Origin: Pseudomonas oligotrophica
GTDB lineage: Bacteria; Pseudomonadota; Gammaproteobacteria; Pseudomonadales; Pseudomonadaceae
NCBI RefSeq assembly: GCF_021726475.1
Contig: NZ_JAKJRU010000005.1
Span: forward strand, 124,001-188,000
Length of the DNA stretch: 64,000 nt
Direction: 5' to 3'
Shown: piece after piece, positions 38,760 to 49,271 of the stretch
Layout: each line of letters opens with the position of its first letter
How positions within the stretch are numbered: position 1 is the first letter of the stretch
Translations under genes and position numbers: made by a program
Notes under the pieces: model-generated
Database searches by the model: none
What the model was told of the DNA's origin: nothing
The model's input: only the letters and a program-made list of their open reading frames with translations

Positions 38760-40943
38760 GTGCCCTCACTCAAAAGCGAACGCATGCATCTTTCGGCCGG
38801 CGAGCGACGCTGGCTGCCCTGGTTCGGCCAGACCGGCAAGCTTGCGCTGGGCTGGTCCTGCTGGCTGAACCGTGGCGTCTATCCGACCGTCGAAAACGTC
38901 TTCGCAGGCATCGCCGAGACCCGCGTGCGGCTGCTCGACCATTGGGTCGCCGCCCACTGGCAGCACCTGGCCGATATGGTGGCAGGCCTGGGCGAGGAGG
39001 CCATCCGCGCCGACGCCGCGACCCTCGAAGGCAAGCGCGCTCAGTTGCCGGACATCGCCGAGCTGTTCCTGGTCGACCCCGCTGGTTGCGTGATCGCCTC
39101 GACCTGCGCGGCGCAGGTGGGCCAGCGGGTCGATCCGCGCGCACTGGCCGAAGGGCTGCGGCGGCCATTCCTGCACGGCCCCTACCGCGACCCGGTGACG
39201 CTGCGGCTGGGGCCGACCACTTCGCGCTTCCACGACAGCGTCACGCTGATGTTCTACCAGCCGCTCGAAGCCGGCGGGCGGGTGCTCGGCTGCCTCTGCG
39301 CACGGGTGCCCAACGACGTGCTCGGCGACCTGATCCAGCGCGAGGCCGGGCACATCTATCCCGAGTCCGGCGACAACTACCTGTTCATGGTCGAGTCGCG
39401 CTTCGACCGCGGCATCCTGCCGGGCACCGCCTTGTCGCGCTCGCGCTTCGAGGACGCCACCTTCAGCCACGGCGAGAACCTGAAGAGCGGCGTGCATACA
39501 CGCTGGGGCACGGTGCGCGTGCAGGCGCACACCGAGCTGGAGCTGCGCTTCACCGACCCGGCCACCGGCCAGTTGCACCCGGGGGTGCGCGAGACCATCG
39601 CCCAGGGCGACAACCTCTTCGTCAGCTATCCCGGCTACGCGGACTACCGTCACATCCCGGTGGTCGGCAAGGGCGTGACCTTCCAGCTGGCCGGCTCGCC
39701 CGACCGCTGGGGCATGATGTGCGAGGCCGATTTGCAGGAGGTCTACCGGCGCCGCTCGCTGTCGGTCGGGCTGATGCGTACCTACCTGGCGACGGTCACC
39801 ACGCTGTTCTGCCTCGGCACGCTGCTGCGCACCTTCAGTGGCCTGCCGGAACCGGCGCTGGTCCTGCTCGAGGCGCTGCTGCTGGCCGCCGGCGCCACGC
39901 TGTTCGCCGCCTGCGGCCCGCGCCGGCTGGCCGCACGCATGCAGGCGCTGACCGGGGTGATCCGCACGCTCGCCGAAGGCGAGGGCAACTTGCGCCAGCG
40001 TGTCGACACCCAGCGCATGCCGCGCGACGAGAGCGCCGAGCTGGGGCGCTGGCTGAACAGCTTCGTCGACAGCCTGGACACGGTGGTCGGCGAGGTGATC
40101 CACGTGTCGCAGCATGTGCGCCAGGACAACGAGCTGATGCTGCGGCGCAGCGGCGAGGCGGGGCAGACCACGCGCGAGGTGGCCGATTGCATTCATCAGC
40201 TGCTGGTGCTGGTCGAGCAGCAGCTGGGCGAGATCCAGCAGGCCTCGATGACCGCCGAGCAGATGAAGGCGGCGATGGACGAGGTGGTCGCGCGCGCCCG
40301 CGAGCGCTTCGAGACGGTGCGCCAGGGCACCGAGTCGATCCGCGACGTGGTGTCGCGTTCGGCGCGCAGCGTCCAGCAGCTCGACAGCCGCATGTCCGAG
40401 ATCGACGAGATTGTCGGGCTGATCAGCGACATCACCACCCAGACCAACCTGCTGGCGCTCAACGCGGCCATCGAGGCGGCCCGTGCCGGCGAGCACGGGC
40501 GCGGCTTCGCGGTGGTCGCCGGCGAGGTGCGCTCGCTGGCACAGCGCACCGCCGGCGCCGCCGAGGATATTCGTCGCAAGGTCGAGAGCCTGCAGGCCGA
40601 GACCCGCCAGGCGGTGTCGTTCATGGAAGGCGGCGTGCGCGATGTCGACGCCAGCCTCAGGCTGACCGAGGAGGCGACGTCGGAAAACCTCCACCTGCAC
40701 CAGGCTGTCGAGCGCATGTTCGAGATCATCAAGCAGCTCAACGAGCGCAGCCTGCACTACGGCCAGACCATCCGCGGCGTCGACCAGGCCTCGGGCGAGA
40801 TGGGCCAGACCCTCGGTGTGCTGCAGGACAGCGCCGAGCGTGTCCGGCATACCGCCGGCAAGCTGCAGCAGTTGGTCGGGCGCTTCCGCGTCAGCGCCGC
40901 CAACGAGGGGCGGCCGGCCGACCTGCGTGGCTCGCTCGGCTGA
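38760..40943 (+). CDS. Methyl-accepting chemotaxis protein with atypical topology
   Basis: The 727-residue protein ends in a normal MCP signalling domain with hairpin [21 protein letters not shown] and then [17 protein letters not shown] (about 555-595). Its N-terminal 330 residues include a PAS/Cache-like segment ([19 protein letters not shown]), yet no clear hydrophobic span precedes them. The only strong spans are a pair at about 340-360 and 365-386, right before the signalling part. The sensor may therefore be cytoplasmic. GTG at 38760 with AAGGAG seven bases upstream is preferred over ATG at 38715. The ligand is unknown. Confidence 0.85.
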   Translation: MPSLKSERMHLSAGERRWLPWFGQTGKLALGWSCWLNRGVYPTVENVFAGIAETRVRLLDHWVAAHWQHLADMVAGLGEEAIRADAATLEGKRAQLPDIAELFLVDPAGCVIASTCAAQVGQRVDPRALAEGLRRPFLHGPYRDPVTLRLGPTTSRFHDSVTLMFYQPLEAGGRVLGCLCARVPNDVLGDLIQREAGHIYPESGDNYLFMVESRFDRGILPGTALSRSRFEDATFSHGENLKSGVHTRWGTVRVQAHTELELRFTDPATGQLHPGVRETIAQGDNLFVSYPGYADYRHIPVVGKGVTFQLAGSPDRWGMMCEADLQEVYRRRSLSVGLMRTYLATVTTLFCLGTLLRTFSGLPEPALVLLEALLLAAGATLFAACGPRRLAARMQALTGVIRTLAEGEGNLRQRVDTQRMPRDESAELGRWLNSFVDSLDTVVGEVIHVSQHVRQDNELMLRRSGEAGQTTREVADCIHQLLVLVEQQLGEIQQASMTAEQMKAAMDEVVARARERFETVRQGTESIRDVVSRSARSVQQLDSRMSEIDEIVGLISDITTQTNLLALNAAIEAARAGEHGRGFAVVAGEVRSLAQRTAGAAEDIRRKVESLQAETRQAVSFMEGGVRDVDASLRLTEEATSENLHLHQAVERMFEIIKQLNERSLHYGQTIRGVDQASGEMGQTLGVLQDSAERVRHTAGKLQQLVGRFRVSAANEGRPADLRGSLG

Positions 40944-41256
40944 GCGTCGCTGCCGCCAGGCGCGCGGGTGGCCGAGGCCAAGGCCGCCCGCTCGGTGCCC
41001 CGCGCTGCGAGCCCGGCGGCCGTTGGCCCGCGCTTATGCAAAATACCGCACAGGCCCGCGTTTATTCCGGTATAGTACGCGCCGGCTGAAACCCAGCCTG
41101 CGTTCAGGTACTGCAACACACGAAGCGCCGCTTCGGCTGCTGTTCGCCCCGCGCGAACTATCCTTGACGATTCATCATCCATACGTTTTCGCAACCCCGC
41201 CGACCAGGCTGCCAGGGTGACCTTCGGGTTTTGCACGGCATGCGCAGCTTCGGAAC
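40944..41256 (+). promoter_or_regulatory. deaD promoter and long leader region
   Basis: No gene is seen in the 345 bases before deaD. TATAGT (41071-41076) in CCGGTATAGTACGCGCC is the best -10; the -35 (around GCACAG) is poor. Transcription from near 41083 would give a leader of about 206 bases, as is known for cold-shock helicase mRNAs. A small hairpin GAAGCG/CGCTTC lies near 41126-41140. Confidence 0.5.
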
Positions 41257-41292
41257 ATGGGTCTTGCGGAGCATCAGAGACAAGACCCATGA
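41256..41292 (+). promoter_or_regulatory. Start-codon hairpin and 11-codon upstream ORF of deaD
   Basis: CATGGGTCTTG (41256-41266) and CAAGACCCATG (41281-41291) form a perfect 11-bp stem around a 14-base loop, and the deaD ATG is the end of the 3' arm. The left arm also starts a short ORF, ATG 41257 to TGA 41292, coding [11 protein letters not shown], whose stop overlaps the deaD ATG as ATGA. Its own ribosome site is weak (GGAA one base before). Translation of the helicase can thus be occluded by the stem or coupled to the short ORF. Confidence 0.55.
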
Positions 41293-42974
41293 CCCAGGAA
41301 ATCGGCGGCTTTGCCGCACTCGGTATTCATTCCGCTGTTCTGGCTGCGATCAGCGCAGTCGGCTATGAAGAACCGTCCCCCATCCAGGCCCAGGCGATCC
41401 CGGTGATCCTCGACGGCCACGACATGATCGGCCAGGCGCAGACCGGCACCGGCAAGACCGCGGCCTTCGCGCTGCCGATCCTGTCGAAGATCGACCCGGC
41501 CAAGCGTGAGCCGCAGGCACTGATCCTCGCGCCGACCCGCGAGCTGGCGCTGCAGGTGGCCACCGCGTTCGAAACCTACTCCAAGCAGCTGCCGGGCGTC
41601 GGCGTGGTCGCCATCTACGGTGGCGCGCCCATGGGCCCGCAGCTCAAGGCGATCCGCCAGGGTGCGCAGATCATCGTCGCCACCCCCGGCCGCCTGGTCG
41701 ACCACCTGAGCCGTAACGGCGAGCTGCTGTCGACCATCCGTTTCCTGGTGCTCGACGAAGCGGACGAGATGCTCAAGCTCGGCTTCATGGATGACCTCGA
41801 AGTGATCTTCGAGGCCATGCCGGAAAGCCGCCAGAGCGTGCTGTTCTCGGCGACGCTGCCGCATTCGATCCGTGCGATTGCCGAGAAGCACCTGCGCGAG
41901 CCGAAGCACATCAAGATCGCGGCCAAGACGCAGACCGTCGCGCGCATCGAGCAGGCCCACCTGATGGTCCACGCCGACCAGAAGATCCCGGCCGTGCTGC
42001 GCCTCTTGGAAGTCGAGGACTTCGACGCGCTGATCGCCTTCGTGCGCACCAAGCAGGCCACGCTGGACCTGGCCGCTGCGCTGGAAGCCAAGGGCTACAA
42101 GGCCGCTGCACTCAACGGCGATATCGCGCAGAACCAGCGTGAGCGCGTGATCGAGTCGCTCAAGGATGGCCGCCTGGACATCGTGGTGGCCACCGACGTC
42201 GCCGCCCGCGGCATCGACGTGCCGCGCATCACCCACGTGTTCAACGTCGACATGCCGTACGACCCGGAATCCTACGTGCACCGCATCGGGCGTACCGGCC
42301 GTGCCGGCCGCGATGGCCGCGCGCTGCTGCTGGTCACCCCGCGCGAGCGGCGCATGCTGCAGGTCATCGAGCGCGTCACCGGGCAGAAGGTCGCCGAGGT
42401 GCGCCTGCCCGATCCGCAGCAGGTGCTCGATGCGCGTATTCGCCGGCTGACCGAGAGCCTGCGGCCGCTGGTGGCCGATGCCGAGGCCAGCCATGGCGAA
42501 CTGCTCGACCGGCTGATCGCCGACATCGGCTGCTCGCCGCGTGCGCTGGCCGCCGCGCTGCTGCGCAAGGCCACCAACGGCCAGGCGCTGACCCTGGCCG
42601 AGGTGCAGAAGGAGCAGCCGCTGGTGCCGGTCGGCGGCCCGCGCGAGCGCTCCGACCGCTCCGATCGCGGGGAGCGTGGTGAGCGCTCCGAGCGTGGCGA
42701 CCGTGAGCGTCGCGCGCCGATGCCGCTGGCCGAAGGCCGCGTGCGCTGCCGGACCGCGCTGGGTGCGCGTGACGGCATCGCCGCGCGCAACCTGCTGGGG
42801 GCCATCCTCAACGAAGGCGGCCTGGCCCGCGAAGCCATCGGCCGCATCCAGGTGCGCGACAGCTTCAGCCTGGTCGAGCTGCCGGAAGAGGGCCTGGAGC
42901 GCCTGCTCGGCAAGCTCAAGGACACCCGCGTCGGCGGCAAGCAGCTCAAGCTGCGTCGCTACCGCGAGGACTGA
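41289..42974 (+). CDS. deaD: DeaD/CsdA-type DEAD-box RNA helicase
   Basis: The 561-residue helicase has the Q motif, Walker A AQTGTGKT (about 49-56), [24 protein letters not shown], and in domain 2 [11 protein letters not shown] and [12 protein letters not shown] basic/acidic [20 protein letters not shown] linker (about 455-477) and a C-terminal DbpA-type RNA-binding domain (about 480-555) follow. It helps ribosome assembly and unfolds mRNAs in the cold. ATG at 41289 is chosen; the weak AGAGA is the nearest Shine-Dalgarno. An unusual hairpin covers this start. Confidence 0.95.
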   Translation: MTQEIGGFAALGIHSAVLAAISAVGYEEPSPIQAQAIPVILDGHDMIGQAQTGTGKTAAFALPILSKIDPAKREPQALILAPTRELALQVATAFETYSKQLPGVGVVAIYGGAPMGPQLKAIRQGAQIIVATPGRLVDHLSRNGELLSTIRFLVLDEADEMLKLGFMDDLEVIFEAMPESRQSVLFSATLPHSIRAIAEKHLREPKHIKIAAKTQTVARIEQAHLMVHADQKIPAVLRLLEVEDFDALIAFVRTKQATLDLAAALEAKGYKAAALNGDIAQNQRERVIESLKDGRLDIVVATDVAARGIDVPRITHVFNVDMPYDPESYVHRIGRTGRAGRDGRALLLVTPRERRMLQVIERVTGQKVAEVRLPDPQQVLDARIRRLTESLRPLVADAEASHGELLDRLIADIGCSPRALAAALLRKATNGQALTLAEVQKEQPLVPVGGPRERSDRSDRGERGERSERGDRERRAPMPLAEGRVRCRTALGARDGIAARNLLGAILNEGGLAREAIGRIQVRDSFSLVELPEEGLERLLGKLKDTRVGGKQLKLRRYRED

Positions 42975-42988
42975 TCCGCAGCGGTTGG

Positions 42989-43016
42989 AAAAAGGCGAGC
43001 CTCGGCTCGCCTTTTT
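42989..43016 (+). terminator. Intrinsic terminator of deaD
   Basis: AAAAAGGCGAGCC (42989-43001), loop TC, GGCTCGCCTTTTT (43004-43016). The stem is 13 bp including A-T pairs and lies 15 bases after the stop. Confidence 0.9.
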
Positions 43017-43275
43017 CGTTTCTGGACTGGGGGGTGTGGTCGGCGGATATCCGACCGTTGAGCAGGGTCAAATACGCAACCTTGCCGTTTTCGGGCTAGG
43101 ACTAAAAGAAGAGCTACACCCCGGCTCGCTCGCGCGAGCCTGTGTCTGTCGGGCGCTTTGGTGGGAGGCCAGCGCGGGTCGTGCGGTTGCGGCGGCCGGG
43201 CCTCGGGTTGGTATGGGTACGCCTGAAGGACAGGGGGTTCCACAGCGCTGCAACCTGACAGACAGAGGTAACGCC
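43017..43275. other. Intergenic region before acs
   Basis: No gene is seen. It holds a perfect palindrome CGGATATCCG (43044-43053) flanked by GGTC and GACC arms (43038-43056), a hairpin GGCTCGC-TCGC-GCGAGCC (43123-43140) and an A-rich stretch GGACTAAAAGAAGAG (43099-43113). I cannot name a promoter with confidence. GACAGAGGTAACGCC gives the ribosome site for acs. Confidence 0.35.
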
Positions 43276-45231
<1,956 letters not shown>

Positions 45232-45250
45232 GCCGGCGCCGCGCGCGAAG

Positions 45251-46345
45251 CTACTGGTTGGCCGCCGGCTTGGCCTGGGGCATGCCGGCGACGCTGAGCT
45301 CCGGCAGCTGGCCGCCGATGAACTCGACGCTGCGGGTGGGGAAGGCGAAGCTCACGCCCAGTTCGCGCAGGCCATCGAGCAGGCCGAGATTGATCTCCTG
45401 CTGGGCGTCCATGTACTGGTTGTAGTCCGAGGTCTGCATGATATAGACGACCTCGAAGGTCAGCTGGCTGTCGTCGAAGGCGAGGAAATGCGCGCGGTCG
45501 AACCTGGCCTGCTCCACTCCGTCGATGATGCGCTTGACCAGTTGGCCCACCGCGCGAACCTTGTCGCTCGGCGTGTTGTAGGTGATGCCGAACTTGAAGA
45601 CGATCCGCCGGGTGTTCATGCGCTTGTAGTTGTGCACGATCTGCCGGAGCAGGTCGGCGTTGGAGCAGACCACCTGTTCGCCGCTCAGCGAGCGAATGCG
45701 CGTGCTCTTCAGGCCGATGTGCTCGATGTTGCCGGCAACCTCGCCGAAGACCACGAAGTCGCCGATCTCGAACGGCTTGTCGATGCCGATCGACAGCGAG
45801 GCGAACACGTCGCTGAGCAGGGTCTGCACCGCCAGGGCGATGGCGATGCCGCCGACCCCGAGGCTGGCGACCATGGCGGTGATGTTGACCCCCAGGTTGG
45901 CGAGGATCGACAGCAGCATCATGGTCCACACCACGATGCGCAGCATGATGCCGATGATCGTCGTGGTCACCGGATTGCGCGCCTTGCCGTCGCGGGTCAG
46001 GCTGTCCATCCACAGGCGCACCGCGGTGTCCAGCCAGAGGGCGATCTGGAACGCCAGGGCGATGAACCAGCCATGGGACATGGTCAGTTCCCAGCGCGGC
46101 GGCAGCTCCACCACCTTGAGCCCGATCAGCAGCGAGAAGGCGAACAGCAGCAGGTTGCTGGTGTGCTCGAGCATCTCCGCGGCGATTGCGGTGAAGCCGC
46201 TGCGCGATTCGCCCGCCATGGCGCGCAGGCGCCGCTTGATCAGCGCCAGGGCGCTGCGCAGCAGCCAGAAACTGACGAAGGTCACCGCGATCACGATGGC
46301 GGCGTTGATCCACAGGGTGTCGTCCAGCAGCACGTCCCAATTCAT
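45251..46345 (-). CDS. MscS-family mechanosensitive channel
   Basis: The 364-residue protein has four or five predicted spans, a pore helix region TAMVASLGVGGIAIALAVQTLLSD (given here only as the family signature span near 160-185), the MscS beta-domain hallmark FEIGDFVVFGEVAGNIEHIGLKSTRIR-type sequence and a cytoplasmic C-domain. It opens on membrane tension to release solutes. ATG at 46345 (MNWDVLLDDTLW) is preferred; upstream in-frame residues look non-coding. It is convergent with acs. Confidence 0.92.
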   Translation of the reverse strand: MNWDVLLDDTLWINAAIVIAVTFVSFWLLRSALALIKRRLRAMAGESRSGFTAIAAEMLEHTSNLLLFAFSLLIGLKVVELPPRWELTMSHGWFIALAFQIALWLDTAVRLWMDSLTRDGKARNPVTTTIIGIMLRIVVWTMMLLSILANLGVNITAMVASLGVGGIAIALAVQTLLSDVFASLSIGIDKPFEIGDFVVFGEVAGNIEHIGLKSTRIRSLSGEQVVCSNADLLRQIVHNYKRMNTRRIVFKFGITYNTPSDKVRAVGQLVKRIIDGVEQARFDRAHFLAFDDSQLTFEVVYIMQTSDYNQYMDAQQEINLGLLDGLRELGVSFAFPTRSVEFIGGQLPELSVAGMPQAKPAANQ

Positions 46346-46606
46346 TGCCTCGAACCTCCAGGCGGCCAGGTGTGGGGTGAAAACCAAGGGTGCGTGCCGC
46401 GACCGTGCCCTTGCGGGCGAGCGCTTGTGGATTCGCGGGAATCGACCGGATGAATGCGCCGGCGCAGCGGGCAACCGGTGCAGGCCCACAGGCTCCATCG
46501 GAGGCTGTAGCCGACAGGGTGATGGAGCAGGACGCACCCAGAGTTTCGGGTGCCAGGCCGCGGATAAGTTCAATCGGCGGGCCGGTGCAGGGCCCTGCCG
46601 CGCGCC

Positions 46607-46969
46607 TTAGTCGGCGTCGACCAGCGGGGCCAGCTCGCTGTAGCCGCCGGCGTTGATCACCTGGCGGTAGCCCAGCGACTCCAGCAGCTGCTGCGCTTCG
46701 CCGGCGCGGCGGCCGGTGCGGCAGTAGAGCACCACCGGGGCGTCCTTGTCGGGCGCCACCTCGGCGATCTGCGCGGCAAGGTCGGCGGTCTCGATGTTGA
46801 GCGCGCCGGGCAGGGCGCCGTCGGCGAATTCCTCGGGGGTGCGCACGTCGATCAGGGTCGCGTCGGGGTGTTCCAGCGCCTGCATGGCGGCCGCTCGCTC
46901 GGCTTCGCCGGCAGCAGCGGGGAGGCTCAGCAGGCTCGACAGCAGGGCGGCAAGTAGCAGTTGGCGCAT
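46607..46969 (-). CDS. Periplasmic single-domain rhodanese
   Basis: The 120-residue protein has a signal peptide (MRQLLLAALLSSLLSLPAAA) and one rhodanese domain with ATLIDVRTPEEFADG, GALNIE and the active loop VLYCRTGRRAG, Cys83 being the catalytic residue. It resembles PspE-type sulfurtransferases. It is not linked to the sulfur island 20 kb away. A small membrane-protein gene precedes it by 21 bases. Confidence 0.9.
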   Translation of the reverse strand: MRQLLLAALLSSLLSLPAAAGEAERAAAMQALEHPDATLIDVRTPEEFADGALPGALNIETADLAAQIAEVAPDKDAPVVLYCRTGRRAGEAQQLLESLGYRQVINAGGYSELAPLVDAD

Positions 46970-46990
46970 GGTGGTTACCTTCTGGAACGC

Positions 46991-47086
46991 TCAGCCGAAC
47001 AGGCGGCTGAGATTGGGCAGAATCAGCACGACAGCCGTGGCCAGCAGTATAAGCGTCGCCTGCCGGACTTTCTTGTGTTTGAACAT
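46991..47086 (-). CDS. 31-residue single-span membrane microprotein
   Basis: ATG at 47086 is preceded by AAGGGC at good distance and opens MFKHKKVRQATLILLATAVV followed by LILPNLSRLFG. It has a basic N-terminus and one hydrophobic span (about 10-24), as in small bacterial membrane proteins. The stop is 21 bases before the rhodanese start, so they may be cotranscribed. An ATG at 47101 would add five residues. Function unknown. Confidence 0.55.
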   Translation of the reverse strand: MFKHKKVRQATLILLATAVVLILPNLSRLFG

Positions 47087-47346
47087 GGCTCGGCCCTTCA
47101 TTGTTATCGATGCGCGACAGGCGCCAGAGGCCGCGGCAGAGCGGCGCATCGGTTGTTGGCGGGATGCCGGCGCCGCCCTGTGGGGCGGCTTTCGGTCGCT
47201 GATACCGGCCTGGATCCGTCCGTGTGTTACTGGCTGGTCGAGCAAGTTTTGTACCGCAGGCTCGACCGTTGGGGCGGCCTGCGACCTTTTGCACTCCCGG
47301 GCGCCTGTCGCTGTCCATTTGACAGATGCACCCAGGAGACGACCTC

Positions 47347-47772
47347 ATGACCAGGCCAACCTTCGTTTTACCCCTGATGCTCGCCGCCGCCATCACCGGC
47401 CCGGCGGCTGCCCAGGATGCCGAGCCCTCGCTGCAGCAGGAGCGCGAGCGTATCGGTGCCGAACTCACCGAAAGCCGCGAGCAGACCGGCCGCGATATCA
47501 ACGAGATCCGCGAGCGCCCGCTGGATGATTCCAACCGCCTCGACGAAGGGACGCGACCCTTGCCGGGCCAGCCGCGCGGCAGTGGCAGCACGGTGCGCCA
47601 GCCGGAGCGACCGGTGGCGCCGGCCACGCGCAGCGAGCCGGGCCGGCCGTTGACCACGCCACAGCCGGGCGGCGCCGACCAGCTCCCGGGCACGTCGGGC
47701 AATGGCGGCGCAGCCTCGGGGGCGGGTGGTGCGGCCACCGGCGGCCCGCAGGGTGGTGGGGCCGATCGCTAG
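47347..47772 (+). CDS. Secreted low-complexity protein of unknown function
   Basis: The 141-residue product has a signal peptide (MTRPTFVLPLMLAAAITGPAAAQ), a charged helical part (about 28-65, Glu/Arg-rich) and a disordered Pro/Gly/Thr-rich tail ending GAATGGPQGGGADR. CAGGAGACGACCTC gives the ribosome site. The stop overlaps the mocR stop on the other strand within a CTAG. No family recognised. Confidence 0.65.
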   Translation: MTRPTFVLPLMLAAAITGPAAAQDAEPSLQQERERIGAELTESREQTGRDINEIRERPLDDSNRLDEGTRPLPGQPRGSGSTVRQPERPVAPATRSEPGRPLTTPQPGGADQLPGTSGNGGAASGAGGAATGGPQGGGADR

Positions 47773-49199
47773 TCCCGCTCGCCGGGGCCGAGAAACGAGC
47801 GCAGGATGCGCCCGAGCAGGGCCATGGCGTCTTCGCTCTGCGGCGTCCATGGGTGGCCGTGGTTGAGCCGGGCGCAGTGGCCGAAGCGCCGGCTGGCCGA
47901 GAAGATCGGCCCCGGCGCCAGGCTGATGCCCTGGGCCAGCGCCAGGCGGAACAGCTGCAGCGAGTCGACCTGCTCGGGAAACTCGAACCAGAGAAAGTAG
48001 CCGCCGGTGGGGCGGGTCACCCGTGTCTGCCGCGGGAAGTGCCGTGCCGCCGAGGCCAGCATGGCGCCCTGCTGCATCTCCAAGGCATGGCGCAGGCGGC
48101 GCAGGTGGCGGTCGTAGCCGCCGTGCTGCAGGTAGTCGGCGATGGCCGCCTGGGCCGGCACCGAGGGCGACAGCGTGGTCATCAGCTTCAGCCGGCTGAT
48201 CTGCTCGGCATGGCGCCCGCCGGCGACCCAGCCGACGCGATAGCCCGGCGCCAGGCTCTTGGAAAAGGAGCCGCAGTGCATCACTAGGCCGTCGCGGTCG
48301 AAGCTCTTCACCGGCCGCGGCGGCTGCTGGCCGTAGTACAGCTCGGCGTAGACATCGTCCTCGATCAGCGGCACCTGGTGGCGCTGCAGCAACTCGTAGA
48401 GCGCCGCCTTGTTCGCTTCGCTCAGGCTGGCGCCGAGCGGGTTCTGCAGGCTGCTCATGATCCAGCAGGCCTTGATCGGCAGGCGCTGCAGGCTGTCGGC
48501 CAGCGCCTTGAGGTCGATCCCCTCGCGCGGGTGCACGGGGATTTCCACGGCCTTGAGCTTGAGCCGCTCGAGCACCTGCAGGCAGGCGTAGAACGCAGGC
48601 GACTCGATCGCCACCAGGTCGCCCGGCCGGGTCACGCATTGCAGGCAGAGGTTCAGCGCTTCCATTGCGCCGTTGGTGATGACCAGCTCCTCCATCGGCA
48701 GCAGCACGCCACCGGCCATGTAGCGCAGGGCAATCTGCCGGCGCAGGTCGGGGTTGCCGGCGGTCATGTCGGCGATGACCTCGTGCGGCGACAGTGTGCG
48801 CAGGCCGTGCGCCATCGAGCGCGCCAGGCGTGCCAGCGGAAACAGGTCGGGGCTGGGGAAGGCCGAGCCGAACGGCACCGTCTGCGGGTCCTTCAGCGAG
48901 CCGAGCACGGAGAACACCAGCTCGCTGACGTCGACCTCGGTGGTCTGCGGCGCCAGGCTGCCGGGTTCCGGCTCGGGCAGCGGGCGCTGGGCGTGCTCGC
49001 GGACGAAATAGCCCGAGCGCGCCCGCGCCTGGATCAGCCCGCGATCCTCCAGCAGGTAGTAGGCCTGGAACACCGTGGAGGGGCTGACGCCATGCGCGCG
49101 GCTGGCGTGGCGCACCGAAGGCACCCGCTGGCCGGGCGCGAGCACGCCGCTGCGAATCAGCTCGGCAATTTCGTCGGCAAGTTTCTCGTAGCGCTTCAT
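47769..49199 (-). CDS. MocR-type GntR/aminotransferase transcription regulator
   Basis: The 476-residue protein has an N-terminal GntR winged helix (LADEIAELIRSGVLAPGQRVPSVR, shown as the region about 6-60) and a fold-type I aminotransferase domain with NPLGASLSEANKAAL, EDDVYAELYYG and the PLP lysine in GSFSKSLAPGYRVGW. MocR proteins sense PLP-linked ligands to control PLP or amine metabolism genes. No target gene is obvious beside it. ccoG lies 72 bases upstream. Confidence 0.92.
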   Translation of the reverse strand: MKRYEKLADEIAELIRSGVLAPGQRVPSVRHASRAHGVSPSTVFQAYYLLEDRGLIQARARSGYFVREHAQRPLPEPEPGSLAPQTTEVDVSELVFSVLGSLKDPQTVPFGSAFPSPDLFPLARLARSMAHGLRTLSPHEVIADMTAGNPDLRRQIALRYMAGGVLLPMEELVITNGAMEALNLCLQCVTRPGDLVAIESPAFYACLQVLERLKLKAVEIPVHPREGIDLKALADSLQRLPIKACWIMSSLQNPLGASLSEANKAALYELLQRHQVPLIEDDVYAELYYGQQPPRPVKSFDRDGLVMHCGSFSKSLAPGYRVGWVAGGRHAEQISRLKLMTTLSPSVPAQAAIADYLQHGGYDRHLRRLRHALEMQQGAMLASAARHFPRQTRVTRPTGGYFLWFEFPEQVDSLQLFRLALAQGISLAPGPIFSASRRFGHCARLNHGHPWTPQSEDAMALLGRILRSFLGPGERD

Positions 49200-49271
49200 G
49201 CGGGCCCTGCTGGAACAGGCGGACGGCCGACACTCTACGTCGACCGCCGCGTCGGTGGAATGCCGGGCGCC

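Noticed and set aside
47171-47193. GCCGCCC-TGTG-GGGCGGC-TTTC hairpin as a terminator
   Set aside because: No plus-strand gene precedes it and the T-run is only three bases. It may be a chance GC palindrome.
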